From Comamonadaceae bacterium (GTDB lineage: Bacteria > Pseudomonadota > Gammaproteobacteria > Burkholderiales > Burkholderiaceae_C), in NCBI GenBank assembly GCA_947463845.1, contig CANHUM010000087.1, forward strand, positions 1-7,114: a DNA stretch of 7,114 bases, given 5' to 3'. The position numbers and the translations under genes were made by a program. Each line of letters opens with the position of its first letter. Within the stretch, counting starts at the first letter, position 1. The notes under the pieces were generated by a model that was given only the letters and a program-made list of their open reading frames with translations, was not told the DNA's origin and did no database searches. This document shows positions 1 through 6,183 of the stretch, piece after piece.

Positions 1-351
1 CGCTTCGGTCACCTTGATGTACTGGCCTTGCAGCTTAAAACGCTCGGCAAACACCTCGACCTTGACGGTGACCGAGGTGCGCCCCACGCGGACGATGCGC
101 GAGAAAAACGACAGGATGTCGCCCACCTTGACGGCCTGCTTGAAGATGAATTCGTTCACCGCCACGGTGACCATGCGCCCGCGCACGCGCCGGGCGGGCA
201 ATACCGCACCAGCCAAGTCGACCTGGGCCATGACCCAGCCGCCAAAAATATCGCCACTGGCGTTGCAGTCTGCGGGCATGGGGATGACCTTGAGCACCAA
301 TTCCTGGTCGGTGGGCAAAGACACGGTGTCGGGGCGTTGGGTGGCAGACAT
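1..351 (-). CDS. Acyl-CoA thioesterase, YciA-like hotdog family (partial, 3' end outside window)
   Basis: This gene probably encodes a cytoplasmic thioesterase that hydrolyses acyl-CoA to free acid and CoA. Read leftward from the ATG at 351, the frame stays open for 117 codons to the window edge, so the C-terminus is missing. The N-terminal half shows the family's hallmark stretch: N30-A-S-G-D-I-F-G-G-W, then V-M-A-Q-V-D45-L-A-G. It corresponds to the hotdog central helix of YciA/BACH-type thioesterases, and D45 aligns by recall with the catalytic aspartate. A second family-like segment, V-T-V-A-V-N-E-F-I-F-K, follows near residues 62-72. YciA-type enzymes are usually about 130-160 residues, so only a few dozen residues are lost. 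The start is supported by the family-like N-terminus, although no strong Shine-Dalgarno sequence is visible. It is divergent from the ABC exporter with a 40-base gap. The family is secure; the substrate is unknown. Confidence 0.88.
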   Translation of the reverse strand, partial: MSATQRPDTVSLPTDQELVLKVIPMPADCNASGDIFGGWVMAQVDLAGAVLPARRVRGRMVTVAVNEFIFKQAVKVGDILSFFSRIVRVGRTSVTVKVEVFAERFKLQGQYIKVTEA

Positions 352-391
352 GGGCACAATCGGTGGTTAACGTTGAACTGGATTGTCCCTT

Positions 392-2236
392 ATGCGCCAC
401 CACGGCGAAACTGCTGCCTCCGCCTCCCCTCATTCGGCCCAGCCCGGCGCTCCGTCAGGTGCTGCATCCCAGCCTGCAGGAGGGGGGGACTGGCAAACAC
501 TGTCGCGTCTTTTGCCCTATTTGTGGCAATACAAATGGCGCGTGGTCATCGCCCTGACTTTGATGGTGGGGGCCAAGCTGGCCAATGTGAGCGTGCCCTT
601 GCTGCTCAAGGAGTTGGTCGATGCCATGAGCATCCAGCCGGGCAACCCGCAAGCGGTGCTGGTGGTGCCTGTGGCGCTGCTGTTGGGTTACGGGGCTTTG
701 CGCTTGTTGACGTCCGCTTTCACCGAGTTGCGCGAGTTGGTGTTTGCGAAAGCCACGCAAGGCGCCTCGCGCAGCATCGCTTTGCAGACCTTCGAGCATT
801 TGCACGCCCTGAGTCTGCGCTTTCATTTGGCCCGCCAAACCGGCGGCATGACGCGCGACATTGAACGCGGCGTCCGCGGCATCGAGTCCTTGATTTCTTA
901 TTCGCTCTACAGCGTCATTCCCACGCTGATCGAGGTGGGCCTGGTGCTGACGATTCTGGCCGTCAAGTTTGACGCCTGGTTTGCGGGCATCACTTTGGCG
1001 GCCTTGGTGTTTTAGATTTTCGTCACCGTGCGAGTGACCGAGTGGCGCACGCAGTTTCGCAAGCAAGCCAACGAGTTCGACTCGGCCGCGCACACCCGCG
1101 CGATCGACTCGCTGCTGAACTACGAAACCGTCAAGTATTTTGGCAATGAGCGCTTTGAGGCCGGACGCTATGACCAAAGTCTGGAGCGCTTGCGCCTGGC
1201 ACGGCTCAAAGCGCAAACCACCTTGTCGGTGCTCAACACCGGGCAGCAGCTCATCATTGCGACGGCCCTGGTGGCCATGTTGTGGCGCGCCACCGAAGGC
1301 GTGGTGGCCGGGCGCATGACTTTGGGTGACCTGGTCATGATCAACGCTTTCATGATCCAGCTCTACATCCCGCTCAACTTTTTGGGTGTGCTTTACCGTG
1401 AGATCAAGCAAAGCCTGACCGATCTCGACAAGATGTTTGTGTTGATGGACCGCGAGCGCGAAGTGGCCGATGCGCCGGGTGCGTCTGCGCTGGTTTTACA
1501 AGGGGCCCCCGATGTGGTCTTTGACCGCGTGTCCTTCGCCTACGAAAGCGACCGTCCGATCCTGAAAGACATCAGCTTCACGATTCCTGCCGGCAAAACG
1601 GTGGCTGTGGTGGGACCCTCCGGTTCTGGCAAGTCCACGCTGGCGCGTTTGATGTTCCGCTTTTACGACGTGCAGCAAGGCTTCATCCGCATTGCGGGTC
1701 AGGATATCCGGCAGGTCACCCAAGCCAGTGTGCGCGAGGCGCTGGGCATCGTGCCGCAAGACACGGTGCTGTTCAACGACAGTGTGGCCTACAACATCGC
1801 TTATGGCCGACCCGGCGCCAGTCATGCCGAGATCGAGGGCGCAGCCCGTTCGGCCCGTATCCATGACTTCATTGCCTCCACACCCAAGGGCTACCAGACC
1901 TCGGTGGGCGAGCGTGGTCTGAAATTGTCGGGCGGCGAAAAGCAGCGCGTGGCGATTGCCCGAACCTTGCTCAAGGATCCGCCAATTCTGGTGTTCGACG
2001 AAGCCACCTCAGCGCTGGACTCGGCCAATGAACGCGCCATTCAGGCCGAATTGGCCAGCGTGGCGCAAAACAAAACGACACTCGTGATCGCACACCGCCT
2101 GTCCACCGTGGTCGATGCCCACGAAATTCTGGTGATGGAAGCCGGACAAATCATCGAGCGTGGCAGCCATGCCGAGTTACTGGCCAGCCAAGGTCGTTAC
2201 GCCAGCATGTGGGCCATGCAGCAGTCTGGCGAGTGA
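392..2236 (+). pseudogene. Atm1/HMT-type ABC exporter (fused permease and ATPase), interrupted by an in-frame TAG
   Basis: This encodes a half-size ABC exporter of the Atm1/ABCB7/HMT family, inner-membrane homodimers that export glutathione-linked or metal-related compounds. The frame from ATG 392 to TGA 2236 is 614 codons, a normal family length, but codon 208 (1013-1015) is TAG. The N-terminal 33 residues are Ala/Ser/Pro-rich and poorly conserved. Membrane segments include about 51-72, 88-108 and a hydrophobic block at 174-210, which the stop interrupts. After the stop comes the Atm1-family signature L-N-Y-E-T-V-K-Y-F-G-N-E. The ATPase domain has every motif: A-loop Y384, Walker A GPSGSGKST 408-416, Q-loop Q456, signature LSGGEKQ 512-518, Walker B ILVFDE 532-537 and H-loop H568. 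There is no frameshift or other decay. The downstream part could only be made separately from an internal start, such as GTG 1028, and would lack the first membrane helices. A sequencing error or suppressed amber would make this a normal gene. TTG 383 is an alternative start. Confidence 0.85.
1013..1015 (+). other. In-frame amber codon inside the ABC exporter frame
   Basis: The codons read F-TAG-I-F-V-T-V-R-V-T-E-W-R, in the same frame as both the upstream permease half and the downstream ATPase half. By recall, Atm1-family proteins commonly have Tyr at this place in the pattern before V-T-E-W-R. TAT or TAC to TAG is one base change. The codon is seen directly; which original residue was lost is inferred. 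Confidence 0.9.
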
Positions 2237-2248
2237 ATCGGAAAAGTT

Positions 2249-3352
2249 TCAGCGTTCGTCGAAACTGATCACCACCCGCTCGCTGGTGGGGCGGGCTTGG
2301 CATGACAGGATGAAGCCTTGTTCGACTTCGGGCTTTTCGAGGGTGAAGTTTTTCTCCATCTCGGTCGTGCCTTCCATGACCTTGCAGCGGCAGGTGCAGC
2401 AAACACCGGCTTTGCAGGAGTAGGGCAGGTCCAGGCCCAGCGACAAGGCGATGTCGAGGATCTTTTCGTTGCGGTTCATCGGCATGTTGTAAGGCTTGCC
2501 GTCCAGCACCACGGTGAGTTGCACTTCGCCTTGTTCACGGGTAGCGGGGTGGCCCAGCACGGCCTGGGCGCGGGCTTCGGGCGTGAGCGCATCGAGCGTG
2601 GGGGAGCTGAAGCGCTCGGTGCGGATGCGCTCGGCTTTCACGCCTGCGGTCAGCAGTGCCTGCTCGGTGGCTTCGATCATGGCTTCGGGGCCGCACACGA
2701 ACACCTCGTCCATGCTGCCCACCGGCAGGAAGGCATCGATGATGGCCTGCACTTTGGCGGCGTCGATGCGGCCTTCAAGCAGGGGCACCTCTTGCGCCTG
2801 GCGCGACAGGATGTGGATCAGCGTGAGGCGGTCCGGGTAACGGTCTTTCAGGTCTTGCAGCGCTTCATTGAACATCACGCTGTCCATGCGGCGGTTGCCA
2901 TAGACCAAGGTGAATTTGCTGTCGGGTTGCTCCTCGAGGGTGCTGGCCAGAATGGACAGGATGGGCGTGATGCCCGAGCCTGCTGCAAAACCCACGCGGT
3001 GAATCGCACGGGGGCGCTGCACCACAAAGCGACCATCGGGCGGCATCACGCGAAGCGTATCGCCTGCTTTGAGCTGGGTGGCGGCCCAATTTGAAAACAC
3101 ACCACTTTCGACGGGACGAATGCCCACTTCCAGAACGCCCTGTTTTTGCAACTGGCTACGCGCTGAGCTGATGGAATAGCTGCGGCGCACATCGGCACCA
3201 CCGATGTTGGCTCGCAAGGTCAAGAACTGGCCAGGCTGGAAGTCAAAGCTGCTGCGCAGCTCGGCAGGCACGCTCAGCGTGATCGCTACGGCACCAGCCG
3301 CTTCGGGTGAAATGCGTGCGATCGGGAGGTCGTGAAATCGGGGTGCGGACAT
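2249..3352 (-). CDS. paaE: Phenylacetyl-CoA 1,2-epoxidase reductase subunit PaaE
   Basis: PaaE takes electrons from NAD(P)H through FAD and a 2Fe-2S cluster and delivers them to the PaaA di-iron centre of the soluble cytoplasmic phenylacetyl-CoA epoxidase. The product is 367 residues, close to the roughly 356 of the E. coli protein. The N-terminal two thirds are a ferredoxin-NADP reductase module: FAD-binding R56-R-S-Y-S60 and nucleotide-binding G125-S-G-I-T-P130. The C-terminal domain is a plant-type 2Fe-2S ferredoxin with cysteines 313, 318, 321 and 351 (C-X4-C-X2-C-X29-C). The ATG at 3352 is chosen because M-S-A-P-R-F-H-D leads straight into the flavin-binding barrel. The same frame stays open further upstream, but that part lies over paaD and is not family sequence. 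It is the last gene of the operon, 35 bases after paaD, and its stop lies 12 bases from the convergent exporter's stop. The Shine-Dalgarno sequence is weak. Confidence 0.97.
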   Translation of the reverse strand: MSAPRFHDLPIARISPEAAGAVAITLSVPAELRSSFDFQPGQFLTLRANIGGADVRRSYSISSARSQLQKQGVLEVGIRPVESGVFSNWAATQLKAGDTLRVMPPDGRFVVQRPRAIHRVGFAAGSGITPILSILASTLEEQPDSKFTLVYGNRRMDSVMFNEALQDLKDRYPDRLTLIHILSRQAQEVPLLEGRIDAAKVQAIIDAFLPVGSMDEVFVCGPEAMIEATEQALLTAGVKAERIRTERFSSPTLDALTPEARAQAVLGHPATREQGEVQLTVVLDGKPYNMPMNRNEKILDIALSLGLDLPYSCKAGVCCTCRCKVMEGTTEMEKNFTLEKPEVEQGFILSCQARPTSERVVISFDER

Positions 3353-3387
3353 GGCTTGTGACTCTGAGGCTGGGGGCTTGGGGCCAC

Positions 3388-3924
3388 TCAGTAAGGTTTG
3401 AAGTAATCGAAGGGCTCCATGCAGGCCAGGCACCGGTAAAGGGCCTTGCAGGCAGTCGAGCCGAAATGGGAGGTTTCGGTGGTGTTGGCCGAGCCGCATT
3501 GCGGGCAGTTCACCACCTCGGTTTTGGCTCCGCGCGCTGCAAACTGCACCACGCTGGCCGCCCCTGTGGCGTTGCTCGCGCAGGCGTGCGGCGGGGCAAT
3601 GCCGTAGGCGCGCAGCTTGTCTTTGGCGGCTTCGCTCATCCAGTCGGTGGTCCAGGCCGGGGCCAATTGCGTGACCACGCGGCCTTGCAGGCCATGGGTT
3701 TGCAGCAGGGCTTTCACATCGTCCTCGATCTGGCCCATGGCCGGGCAGCCACTGTAGGTGGGGGTGATGACCACTTCCAGTCCTTCGTGCCCCGCGCGCA
3801 CGTCGCGCAAGATGCCCAGTTCGCGCAAGGTGACCACCGGAATTTCGGGGTCGGTCAACGCCTCGAGCAGAGTCCATGCACGTGCCACCTCGGCGGTGTC
3901 ATGCTGCGAAGTTGGGGAGGTCAT
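3388..3924 (-). CDS. paaD: Phenylacetate degradation protein PaaD (MIP18/SufT-like Fe-S maturation factor)
   Basis: PaaD is required for an active phenylacetyl-CoA epoxidase but is not part of the catalytic core. From its family (MIP18/DUF59) it is thought to help mature an iron-sulfur or iron centre, most plausibly in PaaE or PaaA. The 178-residue protein has two regions. The N-terminal MIP18-like domain contains D25-P-E-I-P29 and the conserved T-Y-S-G-C60-P loop. The C-terminal region has a zinc-ribbon-like pair of C-X2-C knuckles, C140/C143 and C165/C168, with an additional C159, ending in the typical aromatic tail F-D-Y-F-K-P-Y. It starts 9 bases after the paaC stop and ends 35 bases before paaE. 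No strong Shine-Dalgarno sequence is visible, so coupling to paaC translation is likely. Family identity is secure; the exact client protein is inferred. Confidence 0.96.
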   Translation of the reverse strand: MTSPTSQHDTAEVARAWTLLEALTDPEIPVVTLRELGILRDVRAGHEGLEVVITPTYSGCPAMGQIEDDVKALLQTHGLQGRVVTQLAPAWTTDWMSEAAKDKLRAYGIAPPHACASNATGAASVVQFAARGAKTEVVNCPQCGSANTTETSHFGSTACKALYRCLACMEPFDYFKPY

Positions 3925-3933
3925 GGCCAGGGC

Positions 3934-4716
3934 TTACCAGACAGCTTGCGGATGGGCGCGGGCCAGGCTTTGCATTTCGGCCAGCACGAAACCCAGGTGC
4001 TCGGAGTGGACGCCTTGTTTGCCGGTGGACACAAAACCACCATCGGCCGGGCGCTGCAGCGTGGCTTCTTGCAGGGCCTCATCCACGATCTGGTTCCATG
4101 CAGTTTGCAAAGCGGTCATGTCGACGCCTGTGCCATTGGCCAGCGCGGCGGCCTCATGCGGGCTGCTGGCCCAGAATTCCTGGGTGTAGGGCAACAACTG
4201 GTTCAAGGCCGCTTGCGCTTTGGCATGGGATTCGTCCGTGCCATCACCCAGTCGCACCAGCCAGTCACGCGAGTGGCGCAGGTGGTAGCGCACTTCCTTG
4301 AGCGACTTGGCGGCAATCGCCGCCAGTTGCGCGTCCTTGGTGTGTTGCAACTGGTCCCAGACCAGCACCATCAGGCTGCTGTAGAGAAAGTTGCGCACGA
4401 TGGTCATGGCAAAGTCGCGGTCGCCTTGGGCGGTGGCCGACATCAAGGGCATGTGCGGCAATTCACACAGGGTGTAGTTCTTGAAGTCGGGTACGTCGCG
4501 AAAATACGCCAGCGTGTCTTCGGTGGCACCACCGCCTTGCAACTCGGCCGCGTGCTGGTAGAGCATGCGGGCTTGGCCGATCAGGTCCAGGCTGTTGTTG
4601 GACAGGGCGATGTCTTCTTCGAGGATGGGGCCGTGGCCGCACCACTCGGCGTTGCGTTGACCGAGGATCAGCGCGTTGTCGGCCAGGTGCAGCAGGTAAT
4701 CGATGGGGGCGTTCAT
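3934..4716 (-). CDS. paaC: Phenylacetyl-CoA 1,2-epoxidase structural subunit PaaC
   Basis: PaaC is the ferritin-like partner of PaaA. In characterised enzymes it forms the helical scaffold of the PaaA-PaaC heterodimer and does not itself carry the catalytic di-iron site. The 260-residue product shows the family N-terminus M-N-A-P-I-D-Y-L-L-H-L-A-D-N-A, followed by N-A-E-W-C-G-H near residue 26 and the helix D-L-I-G-Q-A-R. The C-terminal helix starts H-S-E-H-L-G-F and ends the protein at A-V-W. Length is close to the roughly 248 residues of E. coli PaaC. I chose ATG 4716 because the protein then aligns with the family start. A GTG at 4728 in the same frame overlaps the paaB stop as GTGA and would add four residues (M-I-A-T). 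It sits 8 bases after paaB and 9 before paaD, inside one operon. Confidence 0.96.
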   Translation of the reverse strand: MNAPIDYLLHLADNALILGQRNAEWCGHGPILEEDIALSNNSLDLIGQARMLYQHAAELQGGGATEDTLAYFRDVPDFKNYTLCELPHMPLMSATAQGDRDFAMTIVRNFLYSSLMVLVWDQLQHTKDAQLAAIAAKSLKEVRYHLRHSRDWLVRLGDGTDESHAKAQAALNQLLPYTQEFWASSPHEAAALANGTGVDMTALQTAWNQIVDEALQEATLQRPADGGFVSTGKQGVHSEHLGFVLAEMQSLARAHPQAVW

Positions 4717-4724
4717 GGTCGCGA

Positions 4725-5021
4725 TCACATGTGTCCCACTTCTTCGGGAATGACATAGAAAGTTGGGTGTCGGTACACCTTGTCGCTGGCCGGATCGAAG
4801 AATTCCGGTTTGTCGTTGGGCTCGCTCGCAGAGATGTTGGCCGACGGCACCACCCAGATGCTCACACCTTCCTGGCGGCGGGTGTACACATCACGCGCCA
4901 TTTGCAAAGCATGCTCGGAGTCTGATGCATGCAAGCTGCCGCAGTGCTTGTGCTCCAGGCCTTGTTTGCTGCGAACAAAAACTTCCCACAGGGGCCATTC
5001 CTTCAATGCGGCGGTACTCAT
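4725..5021 (-). CDS. paaB: Phenylacetyl-CoA 1,2-epoxidase subunit PaaB
   Basis: PaaB is a small subunit of the phenylacetyl-CoA epoxidase; in known systems it bridges PaaA-PaaC heterodimers into the larger complex. The 98-residue protein matches the family closely over its whole length: W-P-L-W-E-V-F-V-R near residue 9, then G-S-L-H-A, Y-T-R-R, S-I-W-V-V-P, and [12 protein letters not shown] near the end. E. coli PaaB has about 95 residues. The ATG at 5021 is preceded by AAGGA at 5028-5032 with 6-base spacing, and it overlaps the paaA stop as ATGA. That is a classic coupled junction and should keep PaaA and PaaB synthesis in step. The same frame stays open upstream into paaA, but that stretch is not family sequence. 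Confidence 0.97.
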   Translation of the reverse strand: MSTAALKEWPLWEVFVRSKQGLEHKHCGSLHASDSEHALQMARDVYTRRQEGVSIWVVPSANISASEPNDKPEFFDPASDKVYRHPTFYVIPEEVGHM

Positions 5022-6049
5022 GCTGCTTCCTTCATCTGGCGTTGTTGTTGTTTTTGGGCGTGGGCGATGGCCGCTTCGCGCACCCATGCACCATCGTTCC
5101 AGGCTTTGACGCGGGCACCCAGGCGCTCCTTGTTGCAGGGGCCATTGCCGTTGACGGTGGCCCAGAACTCGTCCCAGTCGATTTGGCCGTAGTCGTGGTG
5201 ACCGCGTTCTTCGTTCCACTTCAGATCGGGGTCAGGCAGGGTCACGCCCAGCACCTTGGCTTGGGGCACGGTGGCGTCCACGAACTTCTGACGCAGGTCG
5301 TCATTGCTGATGCGCTTGATGCCCCAGCGCATGCCCTGAGCGCTGTTGGGGCTGTCGGCGTCGGGCGGCCCGAACATGGCCAGGCACTTCCACCACCAGC
5401 GGTTCACAGCGTCTTGCACCATGGCTTTTTGCTCGGCCGTGCCCTGCATCATCACCAAGAGGGCTTCGTAGCCTTGGCGCTGGTGGAAAGACTCTTCCTT
5501 GCACACCCGGACCATGGCGCGGGCATAAGGCCCATAAGAGCAACGGCACAAGGGCACTTGGTTCATGATGGCCGCGCCATCGACCAGCCAGCCCACCACG
5601 CCCACATCGGCCCAGTTGAGCGTGGGGTAGTTGAAGATGGAGCTGTACTTGGCTTTGCCGGTGTGCAGGGCGTCCAGCATTTGGTCCCGGCTGGTACCCA
5701 GGGTTTCGGCGGCGCTGTACAGGTACAGGCCATGCCCACCTTCGTCTTGCACTTTGGCGATCAAAATGGCCTTGCGCTTGAGGCTGGGGGCGCGGCTGAT
5801 CCAGTTGCCTTCGGGCAGCATGCCGACAATTTCGCTGTGCGCGTGTTGGCTGATCTGGCGCACCAGGGTCTTGCGGTAGGCATCTGGCATCCACTCGCGG
5901 GGCTCGATGCGGCCATCGGCATCGATGCGGGCGTCAAAGGCCGCCTGCAGGGCAGCGTCTTGTGCGTTCAGGGCTTTGGGCACGGCTTTCAGACCGGCCG
6001 ACTTGGCGTCCTCGGAACCGTCCGGGACGCTGAAGGATTGCGTGTACAT
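5018..6049 (-). CDS. paaA: Phenylacetyl-CoA 1,2-epoxidase catalytic di-iron subunit PaaA
   Basis: PaaA is the oxygenase subunit. With O2 and electrons from PaaE it converts phenylacetyl-CoA to the ring 1,2-epoxide, the committed step of aerobic phenylacetate catabolism in the cytoplasm. The 343-residue protein is a ferritin-like four-helix protein with two E-X2-H motifs: E103-G-G-H106, in the context [11 protein letters not shown], and E186-S-F-H189, in [14 protein letters not shown]73 and D157 lie where the remaining di-iron carboxylates are expected; those two are inferred. It is about 30 residues longer than E. coli PaaA, with a variable N-terminus and a Gln/Lys-rich tail. ATG 6049 is chosen because AGGAG lies 6 bases upstream at 6056-6060; a TTG at 6067 is a weaker alternative. 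It is first in the operon and overlaps paaB by 4 bases. A palindromic operator lies 55 bases upstream of the start. Confidence 0.97.
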   Translation of the reverse strand: MYTQSFSVPDGSEDAKSAGLKAVPKALNAQDAALQAAFDARIDADGRIEPREWMPDAYRKTLVRQISQHAHSEIVGMLPEGNWISRAPSLKRKAILIAKVQDEGGHGLYLYSAAETLGTSRDQMLDALHTGKAKYSSIFNYPTLNWADVGVVGWLVDGAAIMNQVPLCRCSYGPYARAMVRVCKEESFHQRQGYEALLVMMQGTAEQKAMVQDAVNRWWWKCLAMFGPPDADSPNSAQGMRWGIKRISNDDLRQKFVDATVPQAKVLGVTLPDPDLKWNEERGHHDYGQIDWDEFWATVNGNGPCNKERLGARVKAWNDGAWVREAAIAHAQKQQQRQMKEAA

Positions 6050-6055
6050 GGGCTT

Positions 6056-6060
6056 CTCCT
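6056..6060 (-). promoter_or_regulatory. Shine-Dalgarno sequence of paaA
   Basis: On the minus strand this reads AGGAG, 6 bases before the ATG at 6049. It is the best ribosome binding site in the operon and decides the paaA start against the in-frame TTG at 6067, which lies upstream of it. Confidence 0.8.
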
Positions 6061-6097
6061 GCGCCAAACAGGATGGGATGATCGCGGCGCGGATGCC

Positions 6098-6103
6098 AGT
6101 ATA
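6098..6103 (-). promoter_or_regulatory. Probable -10 box of the paaA promoter
   Basis: The minus strand reads TATACT, five of six matches to the sigma-70 -10 consensus TATAAT, one base downstream of the palindrome. It would place transcription start near 6090 and give a leader of about 40 bases before paaA. No good -35 hexamer is present at 16-18 bases spacing: that region is occupied by the palindrome and reads roughly CGACCG. The promoter may therefore be weak or need an activator. Confidence 0.55.
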
Positions 6104-6104
6104 C

Positions 6105-6134
6105 CAATTAACCGACCGGGCGGTCGGTTAATTG
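6105..6134. promoter_or_regulatory. Palindromic operator, probably for a TetR-family PaaR-like repressor
   Basis: Two perfect 14-base arms, CAATTAACCGACCG and its reverse complement, flank a 2-base centre (GG). The core ACCGACCG-N2-CGGTCGGT is a typical TetR-family operator style. The site lies immediately upstream of the TATACT -10 box and spans about positions -13 to -43, so a bound repressor would block RNA polymerase from paaA. Several bacteria control paa genes with a TetR-type PaaR that releases DNA when phenylacetyl-CoA accumulates; that this site serves such a protein is inferred. No copy occurs elsewhere in the window, and no regulator gene is present. Confidence 0.75.
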
Positions 6135-6183
6135 AGGGTGTTGAAGATCGGGTGTTTCCCTGATTTCTTGCGGGCCACTGGGC

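Noticed and set aside
28..864. Plus-strand open frame crossing the thioesterase and exporter 5' region
   Set aside because: It is antisense to the thioesterase and in a different frame from the exporter, whose N-terminal protein sequence is clearly recognisable.
455..1411. Minus-strand open frame of 318 codons opposite the exporter, covering the amber codon
   Set aside because: The His/Gln-rich composition is typical of antisense shadows and there is no family resemblance. It does not explain the stop codon.
3353..3877. Possible 175-residue N-terminal extension of PaaE
   Set aside because: The frame is open upstream, but it overlaps paaD in another frame and the translation is low-complexity Arg/Ala/Gly-rich without homology. 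The ATG at 3352 gives the normal family length.
3307..4758. Long plus-strand open frame of 483 codons opposite paaC, paaD and part of paaE
   Set aside because: It lies wholly antisense to well-recognised paa genes, shows no family features, and is the expected shadow of GC-rich codons on the other strand.
4763..6163. Plus-strand open frame of 466 codons opposite paaA and paaB
   Set aside because: It is antisense to paaA and paaB, has no recognisable domain, and reads through the operator palindrome.
6146..6164. Imperfect hairpin between rlmJ and paaA as an rlmJ terminator
   Set aside because: The stem is only about six pairs with a bulge, and on the minus strand it is not followed by a T-run, so an intrinsic terminator cannot be supported.
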